Position numbers and translations under genes: made by a program
NCBI RefSeq assembly: GCF_030052815.1
Contig: NC_079498.1
Coordinates: 88,322,444 to 88,386,443 of the forward strand
DNA: 64,000 nt
From: Hevea brasiliensis
Taxonomy: Eukaryota > Streptophyta > Magnoliopsida > Malpighiales > Euphorbiaceae
Direction: 5' to 3'
Notes under the pieces: generated by a model
The model's database searches: none
What the model saw: only the letters and a program-made list of their open reading frames with translations
What the model was told of the DNA's origin: nothing
Shown here: piece by piece, positions 1-13,600 of the stretch
How the letters are laid out: each line of letters opens with the position of its first letter
Numbering within the stretch: the stretch's first letter is position 1

Positions 1-1360
1 TAATGTTTAACATTTACTTCAACTCAAATTCAATGTACAACAACACATATATCACACATACACTTCCATGGCAATTACACAAACTGCCCACCATTCAACA
101 CCATCATATCTCATTGATAAATTTCATAAACTCACACATAAATTCATGATATTTAAGGCTACCCAACATGGCAGTTTACTAAAGCATCAAAGTCCACTTT
201 TAAACCCTTAATTCAAGCACTAACATACATATACTTGGATATTAACTTACTGCAACTTCCATTTGAGTTAATCAACCTTAATTCCCATCCATTAAATATA
301 AGAATAAGTCACTAACCATGCATTTTCATGGCTGCCAAAACTAAGGTTCACCAACACTCAATCATTTCCTCAATTTTTCTTAGCAATTCAACTTACCCAA
401 AGCTCAACACAAGGATTAGTGAAGGAAAATGGAAAGATTAAGCACTATCCTTTATTTGGAGTTTGCTAAACCTCACTAAAACTTCTTCTTTTTGCTGCCT
501 ATGTTTTGCCCATAATGTGTAGACTAACTTTAATGAAGAACTCTTGAAGAAACTAGGGCTTGATCATGGAGGATTGGAGCTTCATGCATGAATGGCCATG
601 GAGTTTTATGGGAGAGCATTTTCAGCCATGGATATGGCTGAAAATTGAAGGAAATGAAATGGGTTAATGGAGAAATCTGTCCACTTTAGCCCTTTTATAC
701 CCCATTATCTTTAGGTTAATTAATATATATTATGCTCCACTAACCTTAGGTTAATTAGTTTAATAATCCACTTTTAATTATTCCAAATTATACCCCTCAT
801 TTTTCCTTAATTGCATTTCATGTATAATTTCATTTTTCATGAAATTTTCAAAATTTAATACTATATATTTTTAATGGACATTTAGGTCAAAAGTCAACTC
901 GAGGTGTTAAATAACCAAAATGTCCCTCTTCAGGTTGTATTTTGGATTTTTCGATACTACCGATTTACTCCTTGTACCGCCGATTTTCTTAAATTTTTGT
1001 TTTTGTTTATATTGACTTACTAAATTTTCTTTGACATTTTCAATGTCAATTACACCTCTGTAGACCTTTAATTTGGTCCCGAAAATATTTCCCAGGGTCC
1101 CCCGCGGTCCAGGGCTAGTCAACGGTCCTCGCTGTAACTTCCCGGTGCGGTCACCCATTGCTACGGGTTCGGCTCGTTTAACCTAGTTTTATTTTCTCTC
1201 TTTTATTTTTCTTTAATTTTTCTTGTATTTTCTTTTTATTTATTTCATCATTTTATGCATGTTTACTATCACCGAAGTGTAGTTCTAGGCATCCTAGCTG
1301 TCCGGACAAACACTGGTCACTGGAACAGTAGAACGCACTACCGAACATAGGGGTGTTACA
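1..1360 (-). repeat. 3' LTR of element 1 (partial, cut by window edge)
   Basis: Ends in GGGGTGTTACA at 1350-1360, which on the minus strand is the TGTAACACCCC start shared by the LTRs of this family. Directly next to it is a C-rich stretch, the complement of a polypurine tract. The sequence matches 16992-18339 almost base for base, including the Met-Gly-Asp-Arg-start antisense reading frame that is only a by-product of the repeat. About the first 1.7 kb or more of the LTR (in plus coordinates) is missing to the left of the window. Confidence 0.9.
691..700 (-). promoter_or_regulatory. Probable TATA box of the element 1 LTR
   Basis: Minus strand reads GTATAAAAGG about 660 bp from the LTR start. 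The same site occurs in the partner LTR near 17671-17681, and an equivalent minus-strand TATATAAAG lies at 7448-7456 in the element 2 LTR. The position implies a short U3 and a very long transcribed R-U5. This is based on motif and conservation only. Confidence 0.5.
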
Positions 1361-1375
1361 ATTCTCCCCCCCTTA
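1361..1375 (-). other. Polypurine tract of element 1
   Basis: Minus strand reads AAGGGGGGGAGAAT immediately before the 3' LTR start. This is where plus-strand cDNA synthesis is primed in LTR retrotransposons. The same tract sits at 8084-8098 in element 2. Confidence 0.85.
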
Positions 1376-1408
1376 AAATAAATTTCGTCTCGAAATTTTA
1401 CCTGGCAT

Positions 1409-1487
1409 CAGTCTCTGAACAGCTGTGGGTGCTGTCTCCTCATGTCCTCTTCACGTTCCCAAGTAGCTTCCTGGTCTGAATGATGGT
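1409..1487 (-). pseudogene. C-terminal end of a chromodomain (pol relic of element 1)
   Basis: Minus-strand translation gives HHSDQEATWEREEDMRRQHP and a few more residues before a stop. This matches the end of the chromodomain that closes Tekay/Del-like integrases; element C has a comparable tail (HHNTEKATWE) at about 39780-39850. It shows that element 1 descends from a full chromovirus and lost the middle of pol rather than never having one. Confidence 0.7.
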
Positions 1488-1489
1488 CC

Positions 1490-2600
1490 ATAACATCTTA
1501 AACAAGTGTATACATTTATTTCTTAGCTGCTTCACCTCATGTACTAAGATCTTTCTGAGTTTCCCCATCATACGTTGAATTTAAATTCATTTCACCTTTT
1601 TTGAGGTAAGCAATTTTGTGTACTAATAAATCCACTCCTTCTAGGATCTGGTGTGATCCTATGGAGTGAGAATTTAGTTTTCTCCTTTCTATATGATCGT
1701 ATAATCTTCTTTCCTTTGAATTTGTATAAGACTTTTAACAATCTAATATAACATTTACTTGTTTATATAGCACTAATCTTTTCTTATTATCGCTCTGTCT
1801 AACATTTCGATTCATGTTCCCTTCTTGAATGACCATTGAGGTCATGTTAAAATTATTTATCTAATTATTGGTCCTCTGACCATTCTAGTCAACAATCTTA
1901 CTCACGTTCATAACATTTCTTTGTTATATATAAACCAACTGTTCAAATTTTTACTTCCATAACTCTTTTTATCTATTAATATTCTAAAACTTACTTCTTT
2001 TTGTACTAAACTATAACCTTTCGATATTCTAGCTTTTGAGTTTTAAATCCATAAGTAGGATTTTTAAACTCATTTCCAATAATAAAATTCTGTCTTGGCA
2101 TAACTATACCAAAACAGATGTCGTTGGCAACTATTCTCATCTTGGTGTACTATCGAGTAGTACGTAGCTCTACACAATAATCTCAAGTCAGTACTGTAAT
2201 CTGCAGCTTACAATACAAACATCAAGAATATTGCATAGTTACTACGATACATTCCAATAGATCAAACTTTCCTATATTTTATCCTTCTCTAATTCACTAA
2301 TATCCGAAACTTATTCTGATTATAATATCCATTAACAATTACTAACTATAACAACTTTGCCTTCATCTAGAGCAATTCCATTACTGTAACTTGCTTTTAG
2401 GTAACTGAAAATTTTTTTTTTATACGAGGGACAGTAGGAAGGCAAACAATACTGGCCCTAACGTAAAAGTATGTAGACCCTGGGTAAAACGATACATATA
2501 TATATATATATCTCTTAGTTAAAAATTGAAAAAGTACCAGCAAAAATATCAGAAGTTTTAGCCTCTTCCCTCTGCTATATAGTGTATATTCTAGCTGAAG
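1490..2600 (-). other. Noncoding module replacing pol in element 1
   Basis: About 1.1 kb without a readable protein. Long stretches match 8150-9080 of element 2 and 56800-58150 of element D, for example the text around 2100-2240 against 8580-8720. It lies between the chromodomain tail and the gag end, where RT, RNase H and integrase should be. A short (AT)n run is at 2497-2512. The origin of this module is unknown to me. Confidence 0.7.
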
Positions 2601-3807
2601 CATCACCCTGTTTTGGCTGATTCATAGTACTCTGACTTCTAGGTGTACTACCCCTACCTCTACCTCTGCCTCTACTAACTGATGGTGAACTCTTTAGGGT
2701 AGAAACTTGGGCTGATCCCTCTGGTGTAGTAAATGATCTAGAACGACGTGGATTTATATAATCCTTAGCAAAATGACCAGTCTCTCCATAATTAAAACAT
2801 GCTCCTATGGCTCTATAACATACCCCACTATGTGGTTTACCACAAGTTTCACAAAGTCGATTTGACAGCGCATTTCTGGGTTTTTGCAGAGCTTGCTGAT
2901 CCGATCGAGGTGGTTTCTATCCAGAAAATCTATCTCTACCCGATTCGCTTGAGCTAGATCCTCCAAAATGCTTTCTTTTTCCTGACCCACTATCAGGAAC
3001 TTAATCAGTAGTCTTTCTAATTTTCTCTTTTTCTTCTGTACCCTTTTTAACTGTTTCTTCATTCTCAATTCTTTCCAGTTCTAGGGCTTGCGATATTAGC
3101 TCTAAGAAATTCTGGTGTCAGAACCCCACAACTTGCATTCTTAGACTAGGCCTTAACCCGGCCTCAAAATGTTTATGTCTGTCTCTAGGAGTGGTAAGCA
3201 GGCTTCCTGCATAATGACTCAATCGAGAGAAGTTTCTCTCATATTCTACCACTGTTCTGTTCCTTTGCTTTAGGCTTAAAAACTCCTATAGCTTCTGGTC
3301 CACATAGGCATCTGGGACATATTTTTGTCTGAACTCTCTGAGAAAGTCGTCCCATGTCAGCACTGGAGGTTCCACCAAACTATGGGGAATGGTTTTCCAC
3401 CAGTCATATGCATCCCCCTGTAGAAGTGAGACTGAGTACTCAAACTTCAACTCATCGGTGCAGTGCAGCTTCCTAAAAACTCTTTCCATCCTTTCCAACC
3501 ATTATTCTGCCTCTAGCGGATCCACTGTCCCCTTGAACTCAATAGCCCCATATTTAATCAACTTGTCATACTGCCTAGCTGAAGGCTGTGGTTGTACTAC
3601 TGGTGTTTGCAGTGGGGCTTGAGTGGGTATGTTACCAGCCATCTGTTGGAACATCGCACCCATCTGCTGAGCAAATTGAGCAGGGAACTGTGGTATTGAG
3701 GGGGTTGGTGCAGCTGATCCACTCACATTTTGAAGGGCTGGGGCTTCCCCTTGTACCTCAGCCTCTACTGATTTATCGAATGAATGATCCCATTCTTCCA
3801 TAGTCAA
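2600..3807 (-). pseudogene. Gag polyprotein, decayed (element 1)
   Basis: Structural capsid/nucleocapsid protein that would package element RNA. Reading from 3807 or the second Met at 3801: an acidic, Gln/Pro-rich N-terminus (PAQFAQQMGAMFQQMAG), then the gag core with EFKGTVDPLEAE, a stop at about 3502, WLERMERVFRKLHC, LLQGDAYDWWKTIPHS and FLREFRQKYVPDAYVD, then a stop near 3286. Further frames carry the nucleocapsid region at about 2760-2870 with CETCGKPHSGVCYRAIGAC. The CCHC knuckle is broken: its second and last cysteines read Tyr (FNYGETGHFAKDY). It is followed by an Arg/Gly/Ser-rich linker. At least two stops and frame changes make it non-functional. Confidence 0.85.
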
Positions 3808-3970
3808 TTAGAGGGTATTATACCTCCTGAACAAATAACATAAGGAGATTTCCTCCCGTTAGTGCATATTTATAATGTAATGTACTGTATGTATCAAACC
3901 AAGACATTGAGCAGTTGTACTATGAAGAAAGAATATTCAGATTACAGGTCAAAATAGAATTTAAAAACTA

Positions 3971-3982
3971 GCTCTGATACCA
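3971..3982 (-). other. Primer binding site (initiator tRNA-Met), element 1
   Basis: Minus strand reads TGGTATCAGAGC, complementary to the 3' end of plant initiator tRNA-Met, eight bases inside the 5' LTR. It fixes the minus-strand orientation. The same site occurs in elements 2, C and D. Confidence 0.92.
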
Positions 3983-3990
3983 CTAAAACA

Positions 3991-4166
3991 TGTCACACCT
4001 TACCCCTCCGTAAGGCATAACATGATCCCGTAGTATACCTAATGAATTATCAAACTTCGCCTACTAATAATTCATTAAATACGCTACAAGGGATTATAAA
4101 CCTTTTCTTATTTCTTTTTACAGTGGTGAGCACTTTTGACAGGTGTAAAAATTTTTTTATCTGAAG
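3991..4166 (-). repeat. 5' LTR of element 1, first 176 bp before an insertion
   Basis: Begins TGTCACACCTTACCCC and matches the first 176 bp of the LTRs at 4167, 10700 and 15319. It stops in CTGAAG, exactly where the uninterrupted LTRs continue into TGAAACAG. A new LTR start follows at once at 4167, so this LTR was broken by element 2. Its continuation is proposed at 15743-18339. Confidence 0.8.
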
Positions 4167-7100
4167 TGTCACACCCTACCCCTCTGTAAGGCATAACATG
4201 ATCCCGTAGTATACCTAATGAATTACCAGCTCCGTCTACTGATAACCCATTAAATACACTACAAGGGATTTTAAAAAATTTTCTTACTTATTTTACAGTG
4301 GTGAGCACTATTTACAGGTGTTAAAAACCTTTGTGAACTGAAGTGAAACAGCTAACTCATTTGGACTATTAGTAATTTCTGTAAAAATTTTGGCAGAGTG
4401 CCATATGTATTTTGGATAAAACAGTTCTTCAGAAAACCTGTAAAAAGCACTTCAAATATATTTCCCAATCTCAACTCCAACAGTTAAATTACACAATATT
4501 CTTCTCAACTCAAATTCACAACAATTTTTTTCAGTATTTTCAAAGTATGAGATAAAAGAAATATAATACAAATTTTTACAAGTCAAAATAACTCATAATT
4601 TACTTTACAACTTCAATGTACAATTTTAATTTACAACTGCTCAAACCAAGAACAATATATACATACAGTGAACATACATTACAGTACAAAATGCAAAATG
4701 TGGTATACTCAATATACCCGATGATCTCTCAGTGTTGCCCTAACAGCCTAGTCTGTTGCCCTGTCAATTTGTCTACTGCGATGAATGGAAAGCTATCGAG
4801 ACAATGTCTCAAAGTGCACAACATTAACCAAATACAACTTTAAATCACAATTCATAAATCATATAAATGATGGATACATAAAACCATAGTTAAATTCAAG
4901 ACAATGAATGTCATAAGGAATTTAACACAATATCATAATAAATCTCAGTGATCAAAACATAGTTAAATTCAAAAGACAGTGAATGTCAATAAGAATTTAA
5001 ACTCCAATTCACAATATCACAATAAATCTCAATAGTCAAAACATGGTTAAATTCAAAAGACAGTGAATGTCAATAAGAATTTAAACTCCATTTCACAAAT
5101 TATCAAATCGCATAATAACACAATTTAGTCGAACAATTTAAGAATACAGTGTTGCCAATTCATTCACAACTTAAGCCATGACACAAAATTTCCGATCAAT
5201 GCCGCGTTGTACACCACGACAAAGCAATCACGACCCCACTAATCGAAATCAATGAGGAAGGAAGCTAGCTATATAATGAGTACTCATCCGATCACCTCAA
5301 CTGGTAAACCAGAGAGGGAGAAAGATAAACGATCACGACTCCATAAATGGAGAAGGAAAATAAACAATCACAACCCCATAAATGGAGAAGGAATGATACG
5401 ATACTATCATGCTAAGTGTGAACACAAAATCAATTCCAAACATTTTATTCAAATGATTCGTGAGAATCCAATAAATTTCCAAAGTCATAATTTCATTCAC
5501 AAAATGGCAACACAATTCATAAGTAGCTTCAATTTTCACAAATCACACTAAATAATTTTTTCCACAGTTTCAAACCATTTACAATGCTTTTCAAGCAATA
5601 AGTATCCATTCAAACACATTTCCATAATTGAAAACAATAATATACAAATAGTCATAATTTATTTCAATTGAAAAATTCAAAAGAAATAACTGTTGTGCAC
5701 AAACCTTTGATAACTGTCTCCTGGTCTTGACTCAGTGTTTCCTTCCCTTTGCCTGAGTCTTTGCTAACTGAGAAACACAATTTGAAGTGTTTCAGTACTT
5801 AATTAAACTGTCTCTAACGATAATGCTTGATAAGTAATTCACTAAATGCTATTATTTGCTTAATCAACCTAATATATTGACCCTCGATGCATTCTAGGTA
5901 ATTTAGGTTTTAATGTTACTAATATGTCACATTCGATAGTCTTTTATAGTTGGTACATGTTACCAAATTCATTTTCGTGTATATTGCGTTTTCTTGCAAT
6001 TTGCTGGATTCCGGGATACTAGTTTGACCTAGCCGGACGACCTAGTTCCCTCTGTTTTCGGGTTTTGGTCAAAACTACAAACTTGTAGATCTATGTCTTA
6101 TTGCACGCGGGGTAAAATTTCAGGTCATTCTGAGTTATGTAGACCAAGTTATGGTCATTTTACTATTGCTGGTCAAATTGCATCAAAATTGGTCACTTTA
6201 GGTCATTTTAGGTCAATTTTGGCTCGGCCAGTTTTTGGACCCGAACTTGTGCAAGCTGTTTTACTTGCTTATGGTCATTTCTGGGCTTTGGTGTCTTCAT
6301 AAGACTTGTAGATATGGGTCTTAACTATTCATGGTCAAAATTTCAGGTCAATTGGATCTGTTTTGAGTGAGTTATGGCCTAAACACTAACTGCTGCCCAA
6401 ATGGTCAATTTTCAGGCCTTATTTGCACTTAATCCGGATTTGGTCATTTTTCAAGCTACCTTGCAAGCAGAATTTTGGCAAGCTTCCTTCATGAAAGTTG
6501 GCACATTTTGTGTCTAGTTTCACCTCCAATTGGTCTCATACCAATTGAAGCCACACACTTAAAGTTCTAGGCCTAAAACTCAAACTGCCTTATTGCATTT
6601 TTTCCATACATATCAAGGATCACTCCTAACACTTACCAAACTCAACATTCAAGTCAATTCTGGTTGTACCATAACCTAAACATAATTTACAACATATTAT
6701 AGGTCATTTTGGCAGCTTACAATTACATTCAACAAACACCATAAAGTGCAGAATTTTTCAACTCAATTACAACAATTCAAGCACCTAACCATAACACTTT
6801 TTTCATGTCCAACTTCACACCATCATATATACACTCAAACTGCCATAACATCCAACACAAGTCAACATTAATATACCATAAACCAAGCATGAATTCCAGC
6901 ATTCTTCAAGAGTCAACAACCTATCGCATTAGTGCATTTACAATCCATTAATTTCCAAGCTTCAAATTTCAATTCACATTTACATATACTAAGTATACAT
7001 CACCCAAACAATTTCCTACACAATATACATTTAATCAATCATTTAATTCACCATTTACAAGCAAAAATAAACTGCCTTCAAAGTGTTTCCATGGCTGCCA

Positions 7101-8083
7101 AAAGTACACATCCCCCTTTAAACATCAAACCTCAAATTTTCCTAACAATTCAACTTACCCAAAGCTCAACACAAGGATTAGTGAAAGAAATTGGAAAGAT
7201 TAAGCACTAACCTCAACTTGGGCTTGATTAAACTTCACCAAAACTCCTCTTTCTTGCTTCCTACATGCTTCCCATGATGTGTAGAACAAGTTTAATGAAG
7301 GACTCTTGAAGAAATGATGGCTTGATCATGATAGATTAGGGCTTGCATGTGGGACGGCCATGGAGAAAGCTTGGGAGCTCCAATTCGGCCATGGGTGTGT
7401 GAGGTTGAAGATGAAGTGTTTTGGTGATAAATTCTGTCCATTTGGTGCTTTATATAATCCCATAGTGCTCCACTCATGCTAGGATAATAATTTAATAAGT
7501 TTTAAGTGATAATTACTCCATTTACACTCCATTTTTGCTATTTACATTAGGTACCACTAAATTAATTTTTCATTATATTTTCCAAGTGTAATATTATTTA
7601 TTTTTAATGGACATTTAGGTCAAAAGACAACTCAGGGTGTCAAATGACCACAATGCCCCTGTTCGGGTTGCATTCCCAATTTTTCGGTAACACCGGGTTT
7701 TGTCCGTTTTTCGATTTCTCACTTTTCTTTGTACTAATTAATTAATTTTTCTTTGGTATTTTTAATGGCATTTATACTTCAATTGATGTCTCTATAAGTC
7801 CCAAAAAATATTTTTCAAGGTTCCCCGCGGTCCAGGGCTAGTCAACGGTCCACGCCGTGACTTCCCGGTGCGGTCACCCATCGCTAGGGTTCTCGGCTCG
7901 CTTAACTTGGTTACATTTCTTTGCTATTATTTTTCCTTTGTCTTTCTTGTATTTTCTTTTCTTGTATTTCATTATTTTATGTCTCCTCAATCATAACGAA
8001 GTGTAGTTCTAGGCATCCTAGCTGTCCGGACAATACTGGTCACCAGAACAGTAGAACGCACTATCGAACTTAGGGGTGTTACA
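4167..8083 (-). repeat. 3' LTR of element 2 (3.9 kb)
   Basis: Runs from TGTCACACCC at 4167 to GGTGTTACA at 8083, the inverted form of TG...CA ends. A C-rich polypurine complement follows. It is similar in length and order to the solo LTR at 10700-14702. It contains a candidate TATA (minus strand, 7448-7456), a dense GGTCA-rich stretch at about 6060-6480, a doubled CCAATTG motif at 6526-6548 and a short stem-loop at 4798-4810. Confidence 0.9.
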
Positions 8084-8098
8084 ATTCTCCCCCCCTTA
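8084..8098 (-). other. Polypurine tract of element 2
   Basis: Minus strand AAGGGGGGGAGAAT touching the 3' LTR start; same tract as in element 1. Confidence 0.85.
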
Positions 8099-9090
8099 AA
8101 ATAAATTTCGTCCACGAAATTTTACCCAATAGCCATCTTACAATAGTCATATGTTTATTTTCTCCTTTCTATATAATCGTATAATCTTCTTTTCCTCAAA
8201 TTTGTATAAGACCTTTAACAATCTAATACAACGTTTAATTTGTTTGTATAACACCAATCTTCTCTTACTATTGTCCTGTCTAATATTTCGGTTCATGTTC
8301 CTTCTTGAATGACTCTTGAGGTCATGTTAGAATCATTTATCTAGTCATTGGTCCTCTGACCACTCTAGTCCATAGTCTTCCTCACATTCGTAACATTTCT
8401 TTGTTATATCTGAATCAACTGTTCAAATTTTTACGTCTATAACTCTTTTTATCTGTCAATATTCTATAACTTACTTCCTTTTGTACTGAACTATAACCTT
8501 TTGATATTCTAACTTTTGAGTTTAAGATCCCTAAGTAGGATTTTCAAACTTATTTCTAACAATTAAATTCTGTCCTGGCATAACTATACCAAAACAGATG
8601 CCGTTGGCAACTATTCTCATCTAGATGTACTATCGGGTAGTGCGTAGCTCTACACAATAATCTCAAGTTAGTACTGTAATCTGCAGCTTACAGTATAAAC
8701 ATCAAGAACATTGCATAGTTACTACGATACATTCCAATAGACCAAACTTTCCTATCTTTTATCCTTTTCGAATTCACTGATATCCGAACTTATTCTGATT
8801 ACAATATCCATTAGCAATTACTAACAGTAACATCCTTGCCCTCATCTAGAGCAATTCCATTACTGCATCTTACTTTTACGTCCTCTTACCTTACATTAAG
8901 TAGGCTCGCCAATTAGCTTTATAATTTATGGTGTGTCAGAAAATACTTTTGGCTGATAAACTCTTCCAAAACTAATTTCACTTATTATCACAATCCTTAT
9001 CCTAAAGGACTAATCACTAATGCATCAAAATTTATTTCCCTGTAAAGGAATAACAACATAACATATAATTCTAACACTAACATAAAAGCA
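8099..9090 (-). other. Noncoding module of element 2
   Basis: About 1 kb with no usable reading frame, closely resembling 1640-2400 of element 1 and 57420-58090 of element D. It stands where RNase H, integrase and chromodomain should be. Unlike element 1, no chromodomain tail is visible next to the polypurine tract. Confidence 0.7.
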
Positions 9091-9900
9091 TTCAGACTCC
9101 AGGTCAAACAATACATAAACGAAGAGTGCCATCCTTCTTCTTAACAAACAATACTGGCGCTCCCGTGGTGACACACTAGGGCGGATGAAGCCCTTTTCAA
9201 GTAGTTCTTGCAACTGTACCTTTAACTCCTTCAACTCTGCTGGTGCCATTCTATATGGTTTTATGGAGATTGGATCCACACCAGGCATAACATTAATTTC
9301 AAACTGCACCTCTCTTTCCGGAGGTAATCCTGGCAATTCATCAGGAAACACATCTAGAAAGTCATACACTGTAGGGATGTCCCTCAATGCTGGACTCCCC
9401 ACTTGGGTGTCTACCACATGTGCCAAGTATGCTACACACCCCTTTCTAATCATTTTTCTGGCTAGTGCAGCCGAAATGATGTTTGATGGCAATAGCTGCC
9501 TCTTCCCATGTATTACCACATCACTGTACTGAGGGAGACCAAAAGTCACTGTCTTCAGCTTACAGTCAATCATGGCATGATGCCTGGCTAACCAATCCAT
9601 GCCCAAGATGATATCATAATCTCTGAAGGGCATTTCAATGAAATCAGATAGAAATGTGTGTCCTTGGATCACCAAAGGACAATCCCTATACATTCTATTA
9701 ACCCTGACCTCCTATCCTAGCGGACTTGTTACTAGCACCTCAAAGTCCATTTTTGTACATGGAACAGCAATGCAATCAATGATGCTAGCACTCACATAAG
9801 AATGGGTAGAACCCGGATCAAATAACACAAACACATCCTAATTAAAAGTTGAGAAGGTACCAGCCACAACATCAGATGTCTCGGCCTCTTCTCTCTGTCT
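9091..9900 (-). pseudogene. Protease and start of reverse transcriptase (element 2), truncated
   Basis: Minus strand: aspartic protease with active-site LFDPGSTHSYVS at about 9810-9840, then the ILGMDWLARHHAMIDC segment and the usual protease-RT linker (IPTVYDFLDVFPDELPGLPP). The first RT residues follow: KPYRMAPAELKELK and KGFIRPSVSP. The frame then shifts, and the RT stops at the segment normally read as DGTLRLCI, at about 9115-9130; the sequence beyond is the noncoding module. So RT has only its N-terminal fingers and no YxDD site. The protease has stop codons upstream (about 9715 and 9838), so it too is defective. Confidence 0.85.
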
Positions 9901-10699
9901 CATTGCATAGATTCTGACTGGAGTACTATCTTGCTCTAAATGTTTCACTGTGCTTTGGCTGCCTGCTGGGCTACCTCTACCCCTGCCTCTACCTCTGCTA
10001 GGTGGTTGTGAACTTCGTGTGGATCCGATTGACCCTTCTGCAGTAGTAGGAGGTGGTCCAACTCTGCGACTACTGGTGCAGTCCTTGGCAAAGTGTCCTG
10101 TGAATCCACAGTTATAACAGGCTCCAATAGCCTTATAGCATATCCCACCATGATTTCTTCCACAAGTTTCACATTGGCGGGGAGGGTAGGATCCTCTGGT
10201 ACTCTGCTGACCAGATAGAGGAGGTTTACATCACGAATATCTTCCCCTACCGGACTTCTTGCCACCTCTGCTATGTCCCCATGATTCTTCCTCTTTCCAA
10301 GAGGGACCACTGGAACTCGTTTCTCTGATTTTCCCTCTTTCTCTGTCTTCTCGATCTCTTTTTCTTAGGAGCGACTTGGACTCAATTCTTTCCAACTCTA
10401 GGGCTTGAGAAACAAGTTCGTAGAAGTTAGTGTGTTTGAATTCGACTACTTGTAACTGACATCACGGGCTTCAAGCCGGTTTCAAAACTCTTGCATCTCT
10501 CCCTACTGGTAGAAAGTAGACTTACTGCATAATGGCTTAGGCGAGAAAATTCTCTTTCATACTCAGCCACTAATCTGCTCCCCTGTTTCAGACTTAGGAA
10601 CTCTTTCAGTTTCTGGTCTACATAAGCATCAGGGACATATTTTTGTCTGAATTCCCTGAGAAAGTCATTCCATGTTAGCACTGCAAATTCTACCAGACT

Positions 10700-13600
10700 T
10701 GTCACACCCTACCCCTCTGTAAGGCATAACATGATCCCGTAGTATACCTAATGAATTACCAACTCCGTCTACTGATAACCCATTAAATACACTACAAGGG
10801 ATTTTAAAAACTTTTCTTACTTCTTTTACAGTGGTGAGCACTATTTACAGGTGTTAAAAACTTTTTTGAACTGAAGTGATAGAATTGACACATTTGAATT
10901 ATTTGGAATTTCTGTAAAAATTTTGGCAGAGTGCCATCTATATTTTGGACAAAACAGTTCTTCAGAAAACCTATAAAAAGCACTTCAATATGTATTTGCA
11001 AATCTCAACTCCAACATATTTCTCAACACAACATATTTCTCAACTCAAATCCATAGTGATTTTTCAAAGACTGAGATACAAGAAATATAATATAAAACTA
11101 TTTAAGTAAATGAAATCTCAAATTTACATTCACGATAATTTACATTTAATTACATACCAAAATATTTTACAAGAGTTTCTATACAACTGCTCAAATAATT
11201 TACATACATATTATTACATGCATACATCAAAACCTATGTACATGGGTATACCTATGATATACCTGGAGCTTATCTGAAAGTGTCCTCAAAGAAGCTTAAT
11301 CACTGCTCTATGCTCTTCTTACCTGCGACAGCATGCAAAGCTATCGCTGAGTGGTGAATTCAGTGGTGCACAACTATAATTTAAAACATAATACAATATA
11401 CATTGACAAAATTTACAGTAAATAAATTGGGAATCTGAATACTCATCAAATTTCAAAACTCAAAATATTCGTTGCCAATAATGTAAATCATTTGTATAAA
11501 TGACTTTGATCACAAAATTCAATTTATCAAACCACGACTAACCATTTAAGTAATTCAACAAAATCAATTATACATAAACCATAATTGAAATCACAATTTC
11601 TTACCATTCAAAAGCCATTCTGTATCTCAAAAATCAATCTTTATCTCACTAATATGCAAGACTAATCCGAAAGGGCCATATTCGATGTGATTCTAACTCC
11701 CTATGGTCGGGGAGGTCGAATCAGATTCTAACTCCCTATGGTCGGGAGGTCGAATCATCGTGCAGTACCATCACAATAATGAATCTTCCGCAAGGGCCAT
11801 AACGATAAAATAAACTTAGATCTAACCTCAAATCGGAGGAAAATCTAAGCTTTGTGCACGTACCATGGTAATCAAAACACAACTAACTCCATTGTCTTCT
11901 CAACAAATGAGAGAGACGGGTAATAACCTAGTCAAGCATCTATAGTGAGATATAAAACAATATTACAATCCATTTAGTGAGCATAAATCACAATATAATT
12001 CGATTCAAAGTCAATTCTAATATCCAATAATTTTTATGCTCATCACAATTCAAATCATAAATTTGCATTTTTCCATGAAAATTACCTTCACAATTCAAAA
12101 CATGTTCTATCACAATTTTCCAAAACATAATTTGTTCAATCCATAACAATGCTTAATACTTGTGGAAATACCATTTCACAAAGCTGAATTCATACATACT
12201 ATAACAATTTTCAATAATCATTGAATTAAATCCAATGCTTGTTAAACATAATACATAAGAAAAATATGTCATTTAATCATATGAAATATTCAAAGTAAAA
12301 TCAGTTAAAAACTAGTTGTGCACAAACCTCTGATAATTGTCTCCTGGTCTGGACTCAGTGTTTCCTTCCCTTTTCCTGAGTCTTTGGTAACTGAGAAACA
12401 CAATTTGAAGTGTTTCAGTATAAAATTAAATTGTCTCTAACGATAATATTTGATAAGTAATTCACTGAATTCAAATATTTACTTAGTCAACCTAATATGT
12501 CGACCCTCGATGCGTTTAAGGTAAATTAGCTTTTGGTGTCCTTAATATGTCACATTCGATAGGGTTTTAGGGTTGGTACGTTTTACCAAACTCATTTCCT
12601 TGTTTAGTGCATTTTCTTGCAATTTGCTGGATTCCGGAATACTAGTTTGACCTAACCGGACGACCTAGTTTCCTCTGTTTTCGAGTTTCGGTCAAAACTA
12701 CAAACTTGTAGATCTATGTCTTATGGACCGCAGTGCAAAATTTCAGGTCATTCCGAGTTAAGTAGACCAAGTTATGGTCATTATACTATTGCTGGTCAAA
12801 TGGTATCAAATTAGGTCAATTTTAGGTCAATTTGGTCAACTCTGGTTCGGCCAGTTTTTGGACCCGAACTTGTGCAAGTTGTTTGACTTACTTATGGTCA
12901 TTTCTGGGCTTTGGTGTCTTCATAAGACTTGTAGGTATGGGTCTTAACTATTCATGGTTAAAATTTCAGGTCAATTGGATCTGTTTTGAGTGAGTTATGG
13001 CCTAAACACTCACTGCTGCCCAATTGGTCATTTTTCAGGTCCTAATTGCACCTAATCCGAATTGGTTATTTTCTTAGGTCACCTTGCAAGCAGAATTTTG
13101 GTATGCTTTCTCAATGAAAGTTGGCACATTTTGTGCCTAGTTCCACCTCCAATTGGTCTCATACCAATTGAGGTTACACATTTAAACTTATTGGCTAAAA
13201 TGTACACTGCCCTTGGTTACTTTGCTTAAACACACATCCATGACACATTTACCTTGCAATATGTTTACTTTCCTACCATTTCTGTTTTGGTTCATTACCA
13301 AAACCACATCCCACTTTACATTATCATCACTTTAGGCAGATTACAATTATCTTCAATACACCAAATATAACTCTAATTCCCAAAGTCTAAACACAATTAC
13401 ACATACACATAACATTACTAGTTTTTACATACTCTTTACACAACAAGTTCATATACATATCCCTCAATCCTTCTATGTCAATATTCTGCCAACACTTCCA
13501 TGAATACATACATTTATTCAAGTGTCCCCAAGCTGCCGAAAATCTTCTTCAACACCAAATTGCCCTACAATTCATCAATTCTCATCCAAGTGCCAAAAAT

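Noticed and set aside
907..1158. 83-codon minus-strand frame, repeated almost unchanged at 17888-18139
   Set aside because: Both copies lie in the same part of an LTR, so the similarity comes from the repeat. The frame has no family resemblance and the wider LTR is noncoding.
2497..2516. (AT)n run as a regulatory element
   Set aside because: Simple microsatellite in a noncoding module; no further signal.
9185..9532. 115-codon plus-strand frame
   Set aside because: Mirror of the protease-RT linker on the minus strand; no independent signal.
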